Shown one piece after another: positions 8,214-17,858 of a stretch of 18,683 bases of DNA. The position numbers and the translations under genes were made by a program. The notes under the pieces were generated by a model. The model saw nothing but the letters and a program-made list of their open reading frames with translations. It did no database searches and was not told where the DNA came from. The DNA is from Albugo candida (Eukaryota; Oomycota; Peronosporomycetes; Albuginales; Albuginaceae): contig CAJNAR010000125.1 in assembly GCA_905220665.1 (NCBI GenBank), positions 1-18,683 on the forward strand, written 5' to 3'. Position 1 is the first letter of the stretch. Every line of letters starts with the position of its first letter.

Positions 8214-9096
8214 AAGACTGGTCAGGAGCACATTCATTCTTTGTGTGATAGTCTAAAATGTTTAATGCTTCAATATGCAGTATTGTTATGTGGGAGAATC
8301 ATGGTTCTGAACACAGCATGTCCTAACGTTGATCGTAGACCACTCAACCATCCCAAGTTTGCAGTCATCGTGTTTTTCCTTTTTCACTAGGGACCAGGAA
8401 ACGTGAGTTATGAGATGTCATGTATTGACCCCAGCTAACCACTTGCATAAGAACATTCTGAAATTCTGCAATCTGTCTCAAGTTCTCTGAGAAAGCTTCC
8501 ATAAACACGTCACCTTTCGGAAAGAAATGTGTAACCATGTTCGCGTCTTTGTGACCTTGGAGATCCGATAATCTATTCCACTCGACCATCCCAAGTTTGC
8601 AGTCATCGTGTCTTTCCTTTTTCACTAGGGACCAGGAAACGTGAGTTATGAGATGTCATGTATTGACCCCAGCTAACCACTTGCATAAGAACATTCTGAA
8701 ATTCTGCAATCTGTCTCAAGTTCTCTGAGAAAGCTTCCATAAAGACGTCACCTTTCGGAAAGAAATGTGTAACCATGTTCGCGTCTTTGTGACCTTGAAG
8801 ATGCGCTGATCTGTTATGTGATCCCATGCATAGCTGCAAATAAAATAGAACGAGTCTGACCTTTCTCTAGATTTCGCATAGAGACTCAAACATCAGTCAA
8901 TCCAATTAACTAGATAACTGCTCTACGCAAGTGTATTGTGCAAAGTAGTTTGTTGCACTTGGCTACTTTGTTTTCCTTTGTTATCACATGTTAGGACATT
9001 AAGTCTTGAATATGCTGTTTCATTACCGTCCATATAGAAAACGACTGTTGGTTTTTGTCAGGTATATAAAAGAGAAAGAGCGAAGTCGTAGCTCGC
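8214..9096 (+). repeat. Array unit 12 (two modules)
   Basis: The unit is 883 bp. Both modules are of the gttatgagatg/gctaacc class found in force in unit 14. After the AATAAA the text reads ctttctctagatttcgcatag, a private change. The spacer reads ctagataac instead of ctatataac. Confidence 0.95.
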
Positions 9097-9742
9097 AAGA
9101 CTGGTCAGGAGCACATTCATTCTTTGTGTGATAGTCTAAAATGTTTAATGCTTCAATATGCAGTATTGTTATGTGGGAGAATCATGGTTCTGAACACAGC
9201 ATGTCCTAACGTTGATCGTAGACCACTCAACCATCCCAAGTTTGCAGTCATCGTGTTTTTCCTTTTTCACTAGGGACCAGGAAACGTGAGTTTTGGGGTT
9301 TCATGTATTGACCCCAGCGAAACCACTTGCATAAGAACAATCTGAAATTCTGCAATCTGTCTCAAGTTCTCTGAGAAGGCTTTCACAAACACGTCACCTT
9401 TCGAAAAGAAATGTGTAACCATGTTCGCGTCTTTGTGACCTTGAAGATGCGCTGATCTGTTATGTGATCCCATGCATAGCTGCAAATAAAATAGAACGAG
9501 TCTGACCTATTTCTAGATTTCGTATAGAGACTCAAACATCAGTCAATCCAATTAACTATATAACGGCTCTACGCAAGTGTATTGTGCAAAGTAGTTTGTT
9601 GCACTTGGCTACTTTGTTCTCCTTGTTTATCACATGTTAGGACATTAAGTCTTGAATATGATGTTTCATTACCGTCCATATAGAAAACGACTGTTGGTTT
9701 TTGTCAGGTATATAAAAGAGAAAGAGCGAAGTCGTAGCTCGC
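9097..9742 (+). repeat. Array unit 13 (one module)
   Basis: The unit is 646 bp. Its module shares gaacaatctg with the first module of unit 2 (FQIV on the minus strand). It has a private tttcacaaac change that removes a Met codon. The spacer shows the ccttgtttatc variant. Confidence 0.95.
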
Positions 9743-11338
9743 AAGACTGGTCAGGAGCACATTCATTCTTTGTGTGATAGTCTAAAATGTTTAATGCTTC
9801 AATATGCAGTATTGTTATGTGGGAGAATCACGGTTCTGAACACAGCATGTCCTAACGTTGATCGTAGACCACTCAACCATCCCAAGTTTGCAGTCATCGT
9901 GTTTTTCCTTTTTCACTAGGGACCAGGAAACGTGAGTTATGAGATGTCATGTATTGACCCCAGCTAACCACTTGCATAAGAACATTCTGAAATTCTGCAA
10001 TCTGTCTCAAGTTCTCTGAGAAAGCTTCCATAAACACGTCACCTTTCGGAAAGAAATGTGTAACCATGTTCGCGTCTTTGTGACCTTGGAGATCCGATAA
10101 TCAATTCACTCGACCATCCCAAGTTTGCAGTCATCGTGTCTTTCCTTTTTCACTAGGGACCAGGAAACGTGAGTTATGAGATGTCATGTATTGACCCCAG
10201 CTAACCACTTGCATAAGAACATTCTGAAATTCTGCAATCTGTCTCAAGTTCTCTGAGAAAGCTTCCATAAACACGTCACCTTTCGGAAAGAAATGTGTAA
10301 CCATGTTCGCGTCTTTGTGACCTTGGAGATCCGATAATCTATTCCACTCGACCATCCCAAGTTTGCAGTCATCGTGTCTTTCCTTTTTCACTAGGGACCA
10401 GGAAACGTGAGTTATGAGATGTCATGTATTGACCCCAGCTAACCACTTGCATAAGAACATTCTGAAATTCTGCAATCTGTCTCAAGTTCTCTGAGAAAGC
10501 TTCCATAAACACGTCACCTTTCGGAAAGAAATGTGTAACCATGTTCGCGTCTTTGTGACCTTGGAGATCCGATAATCTATTCCACTCGACCATCCCAAGT
10601 TTGCAGTCATCGTGTCTTTCCTTTTTCACTAGGGACCAGGAAACGTGAGTTATGAGATGTCATGTATTGACCCCAGCTAACCACTTGCATAAGAACATTC
10701 TGAAATTCTGCAATCTGTCTCAAGTTCTCTGAGAAAGCTTCCATAAACACGTCACCTTTCGGAAAGATATGTGTAACCATGTTCGCGTCTTTGTGACCTT
10801 GGAGATCCGATAATCTATTCCACTCGACCATCCCAAGTTTGCAGTCATCGTGTCTTTCCTTTTTCACTAGGGACCAGGAAACGTGAGTTATGAGATGTCA
10901 TGTATTGACCCCAGCTAACCACTTGCATAAGAACATTCTGAAATTCTGCAATCTGTCTCAAGTTCTCTGAGAAAGCTTCCATAAACACGTCACCTTTCGG
11001 AAAGAAATGTGTAACCATGTTCGCGTCTTTGTGACCTTGAAGATGCGCTGATCTGTTATGTGATCCCATGCATAGCTGCAAATAAAATAGAACGAGTCTG
11101 ACCTTTTTCTAGATTTCGTATAGAGACTCAAACATCAGTCAAGCCAATGAACAATATAACTGCTCTACGCAAGTGTATTGTGCAAAGTAGTTTGTTGCAC
11201 TTGGCTACTTTGTTCTCCTTGTTTATCACATGTTAGGACATTAAGTCTTGAATATGATGTTTCATTACCGTCCATATAGAAAACGACTGTTGGTTTTTGT
11301 CAGGTATATAAAAGAGAAAGAGCGAAGTCGTAGCTCGC
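9743..11338 (+). repeat. Array unit 14 (five modules, 1596 bp)
   Basis: This is the largest unit. It contains five consecutive gttatgagatg/gctaacc modules joined by four linkers. The first linker is variant (gataatcaattcactcg, one base shorter). The spacer is allele A with ccttgtttatc. Confidence 0.95.
9877..11044 (+). repeat. Sub-array of five 238-bp modules in unit 14
   Basis: The gtcatcg landmarks lie at 9895, 10132, 10370, 10608 and 10846, giving periods of 237, 238, 238 and 238 bp. The copies are almost identical. The visible differences are the first linker, the first pyrimidine tract (gtgtttttcc versus gtgtctttcc) and a gaaagatatg change in the fourth copy. This is the freshest amplification in the window. 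Confidence 0.95.
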
Positions 11339-11410
11339 AAGACTGGTCAGGAGCACATTCATTCTTTGTGTGATAGTCTAAAATGTTTAATGCTTCAATA
11401 TGCAGTATTT

Positions 11411-11725
11411 TTATGTGGGAGAATCACGGTTCTGAACACAGCATGTCCTAACGTTGATCGTAGACCACTCAACCATCCCAAGTTTGCAGTCATCGTGTTT
11501 TTCTTTTTTCACTAGGGACCAGAAAACGTGAGTTTGAGATGTCATGTATTGACCCCAGCTAACCACTTGCATTAGAATATTCGCAGATTCTGCAATCTGT
11601 CTCAAGTTCTCTGAGAAGGCTTTCATAAACACGTCACCTTTCGAAAAGAAATGTGTAACCATGTTCGCGTCTTTGTGACCTTGAAGATGCGCTGATCTGT
11701 TATGTGATCCCATGCATAGCTGCAA
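11411..11725 (-). pseudogene. Module copy open across its full length, coding-like, unrecognised
   Basis: The minus strand is open for 104 codons from a TTG at 11725. The first true ATG is four codons in, followed by GSHNRSAHLQGHKDAN, and the frame ends after CCVQNRDSPT. Visible segments in order are QGHKDANMVTHFF, SKGDVFMKAFSENLRQIAE, SANILMQVVSWGQYMT and LVKKEKHDDCKLGMVEW. No known domain, signal peptide, membrane segment or catalytic motif is apparent. A strong 3' splice-like tract (tattttatttgcag) abuts the upstream end, so this could be an internal exon copied from a gene. Most other copies of the same frame are broken by 1-bp indels, so I regard it as non-functional, with low certainty. 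Confidence 0.3.
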
Positions 11726-11948
11726 ATAAAATAGAACGAGTCTGACCTTTTTCTAGATTTCGTATAGAGACTCAAACATCAGTCAATCCAATTAACTATA
11801 TAACTGCTCTACGCAAGTGTATTGTGCAAAGTAGTTTGTTGCACTTGGCTACTTTGTTCTCCTTTGTTATCACATGTTAGGACATTAAGTCTCGAATATG
11901 CTGTTTCATTACCGTCCATATAGAAAACGACTGTTGGTTTTTGTCAGG

Positions 11949-11964
11949 TATATAAAAAAAAAAG
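11949..11964 (+). promoter_or_regulatory. Variant TATA box followed by an A run
   Basis: This copy reads tatataaaaaaaaaag where others read tatataaaagagaaag. The core is intact and spacing to the unit landmark is unchanged at 34 bp. Confidence 0.45.
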
Positions 11965-12054
11965 AGCGAAGTCGTAGCTCGCAAGACTGGTCAGGAGCAC
12001 ATTCATTCTTTGTGTGATAGTCTAAAATGTTTAATGCTTCAATATGCAGTATTG

Positions 12055-12393
12055 TTATGTGGGAGAATCACGGTTCTGAACACAGCATGTCCTAACGTTG
12101 ATCGTAGACCACTCAACCATCCCAAGTTTGCAGTCATCGTGTTTTTCTTTTTTCACTAGGGACCAGAAAACGTGAGTTTGAGATGTCATGTATTGACCCC
12201 AGCTAACCACTTGCATTAGAATATTCGCAGATTCTGCAATCTGTCTCAAGTTCTCTGAGAAAGCTTCCATAAACACGTCACCTTTCGGAAAGAAATGTGT
12301 AACGATGTTCGCGTCTTTGTGACCTTGGAGATCCGATAATCTATTCCACTCGACCATCCCAAGTTTGCAGTCATCGTGTTTTTCCTTTTTCAC
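12055..12393 (-). pseudogene. 112-codon open minus-strand frame across a linker in unit 16
   Basis: It begins with KKEKHDDCKLGMVEWNRLSD, continues through GHKDANIVTHFFPKGDVFMEAF and ESANILMQVVSWGQYMTSQ, and ends in the same CCVQNRDSPT tail as the unit 15 copy. It belongs to the gtttgagatg/gctaacc class, in which the frame stays open where the gttttggggtg class usually stops. Confidence 0.27.
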
Positions 12394-12831
12394 TAGGGAC
12401 CAGGAAACGTGAGTTTTGGGGTGTCATGTATTGACCCCAGCGAAACCACTTGCATTAGAATATTTCCAAATTCTGCAATCTGTCTCAAGTTCTCTGAGAA
12501 AGCTTTCATAAACACGTCACCTTTTGAAAAGAAATGTGTAACCATGTTCGCGTCTTTGTGACCTTGAAGATGCGCTGATCTGTTATGTGATCCCATGCAT
12601 AGCTGCAAATAAAATAGAACGAGTCTGACCTTTTTCTAGATTTCGTATAGAGACTCAAACATCAGTCAATCCAATTAACTATATAACTGCTCTACGCAAG
12701 TGTATTGTGCAAAGTAGTTTGTTGCACTTGGCTACTTTGTTTTCCTTTGTTATCACATGTTAGGACATTAAGTCTTGAATATGATGTTTCATTACCGTCC
12801 ATATAGAAAACGACTGTTGGTTTTTGTCAGG

Positions 12832-12841
12832 TATATAATAG
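12832..12841 (+). promoter_or_regulatory. Variant TATA box tatataatag
   Basis: An A to T change sits at position 9 of the run. The same variant occurs in the next junction at 13478, so the two adjacent units share descent by duplication or conversion. Confidence 0.45.
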
Positions 12842-12865
12842 AGAAAGAGCGAAGTCGTAGCTCGC

Positions 12866-13511
12866 AAGACTGGTCAGGAGCACATTCATTCTTTGTGTGA
12901 TAGTCTAAAATGTTTAATGCTTCAATATGCAGTATTGTTATGTGGGAGAATCACGGTTCTGAACACAGCATGTCCTAACGTTGATCGTAGACCACTCAAC
13001 CATCCCAAGTTTGCAGTCATCGTGTTTTTCCTTTTTCACTAGGGACCAGGAAACGTGAGTTTTGGGGTGTCATGTATTGACCCCTGCGAAACCACTTGCA
13101 TAAGAACATTCTGAAATTCTGCAATCTGTCTCAAGTTCTCTGAGAAAGCTTTCATAAACACGTCACCTTTTGAAAAGAAATGTGTAACCATGTTCGCGTC
13201 TTTGTGACCTTGAAGATGCGCTGATCTGTTATGTGATCCCATGCATAGCTGCAAATAAAATAGAACGAGTCTGACCTTTTTCTAGATTTCGTATAGAGAC
13301 TCAAACATCAGTCAATCCAATGAACAATATAACTGCTCTACGCAAGTGTATCGTGCAAAGTAGTTTGTTGCACTTGGCTACTTTGTTTTCCTTTGTTATC
13401 ACATGTTAGGACATTAAGTCTTGAATATGATGTTTCATTACCGTCCATATAGAAAACGACTGTTGGTTTTTGTCAGGTATATAATAGAGAAAGAGCGAAG
13501 TCGTAGCTCGC
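12866..13511 (+). repeat. Array unit 17 (one module)
   Basis: The unit is 646 bp with a unit-4 type module, a hybrid spacer allele (aatccaatgaacaa), and the tatataatag TATA variant at its end, shared with the preceding unit. Confidence 0.95.
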
Positions 13512-14156
13512 AAGACTGGTCAGGAGCACATTCATTCTTTGTGTGATAGTCTAAAATGTTTAATGCTTCAATATGCAGTATTGTTATGTGGAAGAATCAT
13601 GGTTCTGAACACAGCATGTCCTAACGTTGATCGTAGACCACTCAACCATCCCAAGTTTGCAGTCATCGTGTTTTTCCTTTTTCACTAGGGACCAGGAAAC
13701 GTGAGTTATGAGATGTCATGTATTGACCCCAGCTAACCACTTGCATAAGAACATTCTGAAATTCAGCAATCTGTGTCAAGTTCTCTGAGAAAGCTTCCAT
13801 AAACACGTCACCTTTCGGAAAGAAATGTGTAACCATGTTCGCGTCTTTGTGCCCTTGAAGATGCGCTGATCTGTTATGTGATCCCATGCATAGCTGCAAA
13901 TAAAATAGAACGAGTCTGACCTTTTTCTAGATTTCGTATAGAGACTCAAACATCAGTCAATCCAATTAACTATATAACTGCTCTACGCAAGTGTATTGTG
14001 CAAAGTAGTTTGTTGCACTTGGCTACTTTCTTCTCCTTTGTTATCACATGTTAGGACATTAAGTCTTGAATATGCTGTTTCATTACCGTCCATATAGAAA
14101 ACGACTGTTGATTTTTGTCAGGTATATAAAAGAGAAAGAGCGAAGTCGTAGCTCGC
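13512..14156 (+). repeat. Array unit 18 (one module)
   Basis: The unit is 645 bp. It carries a rare marker set also present in unit 22: gtgcccttgaag, cttctcctttg and gatttttgtc, followed by aagacgggtc at the next unit. Private changes are attcagcaatctgtgtc. Confidence 0.95.
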
Positions 14157-14802
14157 AAGACGGGTCAGGAGCACATTCATTCTTTGTGTGATAGTCTAAA
14201 ATGTTTAATGCTTCAATATGCAGTATTGTTATGTGGGAGAATCATGGTTCTGAACACAGCATGTCCTAACGTTGATCGTAGACCACTCAACCATCCCAAG
14301 TTTGCAGTCATCGTGTTTTTCCTTTTTCACTAGGGACCAGGAAACGTGAGTTTTGGGGTGTCATGTATTGACCCCTGCGAAACCACTTGCATAAGAACAT
14401 TCTGAAATTCTGCAATCTGTCTCAAGTTCTCTGAGAAAGCTTTCATAAACACGTCACCTTTTGAAAAGAAATGTGTAACCATGTTCGCGTCTTTGTGACC
14501 TTGAAGATGCGCTGATCTGTTATGTGATCCCATGCATAACTGCAAATAAAATAGAACGAGTCTGACCTTTTTCTAGATTTCGTTTAGAGACTCAAACATC
14601 AGTAAATCCAATGAACAATATAACTGCTCTACGCAAGTGTATCGTGCAAAGTAGTTTGTTGCACTTGGCTACTTTGTTTTCCTTTGTTATCACATGTTAG
14701 GACATTAAGTCTTGAATATGATGTTTCATTACCGTCCATATAGAAAACGACTGTTGGTTTTTGTCAGGTATATAAAAGAGAAAGAGCGAAGTCGTAGCTC
14801 GC
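14157..14802 (+). repeat. Array unit 19 (one module)
   Basis: The unit is 646 bp and begins with aagacgggtc. The module is unit-4 type. Private changes are gcataactgc, cgtttagag and agtaaatcc. Confidence 0.95.
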
Positions 14803-15448
14803 AAGACTGGTCAGGAGCACATTCATTCTTTGTGTGATAGTCTAAAATGTTTAATGCTTCAATATGCAGTATTGTTATGTGGAAGAATCATGGTTCTGAA
14901 CACAGCATGTCCTAACGTTGATCGTAGACCACTCAACCATCCCAAGTTTGCAGTCATCGTGTTTTTCCTTTTTCACTAGGGACCAGGAAACGTGAGTTAT
15001 GAGATGTCATGTATTGACCCCAGCGAAACCACTTGCATAAGAACATTCTGAAATTCTGCAATCTGTCTCAAGTTCTCTGAGAAGGCTTTCATAAACACGT
15101 CACCTTTCGAAAAGAAATGTGTAACCATGTTCGCGTCTTTGTGACCTTGAAGATGCGCTGATCTGTTATGTGATCCCATGCATAGCTGCAAATAAAATAG
15201 AACGAGTCTGACCTTTTTCTAGATTTCGTATAGAGACTCAAACATCAGTCAAGCCAATGAACAATATAACTGCTCTACGCAAGTGTATTGTGCAAAGTAG
15301 TTTGTTGCACTTGGCTACTTTGTTCTCCTTGTTTATCACATGTTAGGACATTAAGTCTTGAATATGATGTTTCATTACCGTCCATATAGAAAACGACTGT
15401 TGGTTTTTGTCAGGTATATAAAAGAGAAAGAGCGAAGTCGTAGCTCGC
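14803..15448 (+). repeat. Array unit 20 (one module)
   Basis: The unit is 646 bp. Its module combines gttatgagatg with gcgaaacc, a pairing not seen elsewhere in the window. This points to exchange between module classes within the module. Confidence 0.95.
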
Positions 15449-16330
15449 AAGACGGGTCAGGAGCACATTCATTCTTTGTGTGATAGTCTAAAATGTTTAA
15501 TGCTTCAATATGCAGTATTGTTATGTGGGAGAATCACGGTTCTGAACACAGCATGTCCTAACGTTGATCGTAGACCACTCAACCATCCCAAGTTTGCAGT
15601 CATCGTGTTTTCCTTTTTCACTAGGGACCAGGAAACATGAGTTTTGGGGTGTCATGTATTGACCCCAGCTAACCACTTGCATTAGAATATTCGCAGATTC
15701 TGCAATCTGTCTCAAGTTCTCTGAGAAAGCTTCCATAAACACGTCACCTTTCGGAAAGAAATGTGTAACGATGTTCGCGTCTTTGTGACCTTGGAGATCC
15801 GATAATCTATTCCACTCGACCATCCCAAGTTTGCAGTCATCGTGTTTTCCTTTTTCACTAGGGACCAGGAAACATGAGTTTTGGGGTGTCATGTATTGAC
15901 CCCAGCGAAACCACTTGCATTAGAATATTTCCAAATTCTGCAACCTGTCTCAAGTTCTCTGAGAAAGCTTCCATAAACACGTCACCTTTCGGAAAGAAAT
16001 GTGTAACCATGTTCGCGTCTTTGTGACCTTGAAGATGCGCTGATCTGTTATGTGATCCCATGCATAGCTGCAAATAAAATAGAACGAGTCTGACCTTTTT
16101 CTAGATTTCGTATAGAGACTCAAACATCAGTCAAGCCAATGAACAATATAACTGCTCTACGCAAGTGTATCGTGCAAAGTAGTTTGTTGCACTTGGCTAC
16201 TTTGTTCTCCTTGTTTATCACATGTTAGGACATTAAGTCTTGAATATGATGTTTCATTACCGTCCATATAGAAAACGACTGTTGGTTTTTGTCAGGTATA
16301 TAAAAGAGAAAGGGAGAAGTCGTAGCTCGC
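15449..16330 (+). repeat. Array unit 21 (two modules)
   Basis: The unit is 882 bp and begins with aagacgggtc. Its two modules are spaced exactly 237 bp, so the minus-strand frame passes through the linker unbroken. The TATA downstream region reads aaagggagaag. Confidence 0.95.
15521..15892 (-). pseudogene. In-frame pair of modules forming a 79-residue protein repeat
   Basis: This is a 123-codon open frame on the minus strand running from the second module through the linker. Residues GQYMTPQNSCFLVPSEKGK and HDDCKLGMVEW occur twice, 79 residues apart, because the module period here is exactly 237 bp. The linker codes NRLSD, joining KLGMVEW to LQGHKDAN. Only the first 12 or so codons (MTPQNS...) depend on where one starts. 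This copy best shows what an ancestral tandem-repeat coding sequence could have looked like. There is no recognised family and no promoter obviously serving this strand. Confidence 0.3.
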
Positions 16331-17213
16331 AAGACTGGTCAGGAGCACATTCATTCTTTGTGTGATAGTCTAAAATGTTTAATGCTTCAATATGCAGTAT
16401 TGTTATGTGGGAGAATCACGGTTCTGAACACAGCATGTCCTAACGTTGATCGTAGACCACTCAACCATCCCAAGTTTGCAGTCATCGTGTTTTTCCTTTT
16501 TCACTAGGGACCAGGAAACGTGAGTTATGAGATGTCATGTATTGACCCCAGCTAACCACTTGCATAAGAACATTCTGAAATTCTGCAATCTGTCTCAAGT
16601 TCTCTGAGAAAGCTTCCATAAACACGTCACCTTTCGGAAAGAAATGTGTAACCATGTTCGCGTCTTTGTGACCTTGGAGATCCGATAATCTATTCCACTC
16701 GACCATCCCAAGTTTGCAGTCATCGTGTCTTTCCTTTTTCACTAGGGACCAGGAAACGTGAGTTATGAGATGTCATGTATTGACCCCAGCTAACCACTTG
16801 CATAAGAACATTCTGAAATTCTGCAATCTGTCTCAAGTTCTCTGAGAAAGCTTCCATAAACACGTCACCTTTCGGAAAGAAATGTGTAACCATGTTCGCG
16901 TCTTTGTGCCCTTGAAGATGCGCTGATCTGTTATGTGATCCCATGCATAGCTGCAAATAAAATAGAACGAGTCTGACCTTTTTCTAGATTTCGTATAGAG
17001 ACTCAAACATCAGTCAATCCAATTAACTATATAACTGCTCTACGCAAGTGTATTGTGCAAAGTAGTTTGTTGCACTTGGCTACTTTCTTCTCCTTTGTTA
17101 TCACATGTTAGGACATTAAGTCTTGAATATGCTGTTTCATTACCGTCCATATAGAAAACGACTGCTGATTTTTGTCAGGTATATAAAAGAGAAAGAGCGA
17201 AGTCGTAGCTCGC
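16331..17213 (+). repeat. Array unit 22 (two modules)
   Basis: The unit is 883 bp. Both modules are of the gttatgagatg/gctaacc class. It has the same rare marker set as unit 18, from gtgcccttgaag to gatttttgtc, with an extra module. Confidence 0.95.
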
Positions 17214-17858
17214 AAGACGGGTCAGGAGCACATTCATTCTTTGTGTGATAGTCTAAAATGTTTAATGCTTCAATATGCAGTATTGTTATGTGGGAGAATC
17301 ATGGTTCTGAACACAGCATGTCCTAACGTTGATCGTAGACCACTCAACCATCCCAAGTTTGCAGTCATCGTGTTTTTCCTTTTTCACTAGGGACCAGGAA
17401 ACGTGAGTTTTGGGGTGTCATGTATTGACCCCAGCGAAACCACTTGCATAAGAACATTCTGAAATTCTGCAATCTGTCTCAAGTTCTCTGAGAAGGCTTT
17501 CATAAACACGTCACCTTTCGAAAAGAAATGTGTAACCATGTTCGCGTCTTTGTGACCTTGAAGATGCGCTGATCTGTTATGTGATCCCATGCATAGCTGC
17601 AAATAAAATAGAACGAGTCTGACCTTTTTCTAGATTTCGTATAGAGACTCAAACATCAGTCAAGCCAATGAACAATATAACTGCTCTACGCAAGTGTATT
17701 GTGCAAAGTAGTTTGTTGCACTTGGCTACTTTGTTCTCCTTGTTTATCACATGTTAGGACATTAAGTCTTGAATATGCTGTTTCATTACCGTCCATATAG
17801 AAAACGACTGTTGGTTTTGTCAGGTATATAAAAGAGAAAGAGCGAAGTCGTAGCTCGC
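17214..17858 (+). repeat. Array unit 23 (one module)
   Basis: The unit is 645 bp and begins with aagacgggtc. The spacer is allele A with ccttgtttatc, and one T is missing before the TATA box (ggttttgtcagg). Confidence 0.95.

Larger units (their letters stand above)
11339..11982 (+). repeat. Array unit 15 (one module)
   Basis: The unit is 644 bp. Its module has agaaaacg, gtttgagatg and the gaatattcgcag class. It is one of the few copies whose minus strand stays open across the full module. It ends in the A-rich TATA variant tatataaaaaaaaaag. Confidence 0.95.
11983..12865 (+). repeat. Array unit 16 (two modules)
   Basis: The unit is 883 bp. Module 1 is like unit 15 and carries the aacgatgttcg change, shared with units 21 and 24. 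Module 2 is of the gttttggggtg/FGNI class. The TATA box at its end is tatataatag. Confidence 0.95.
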
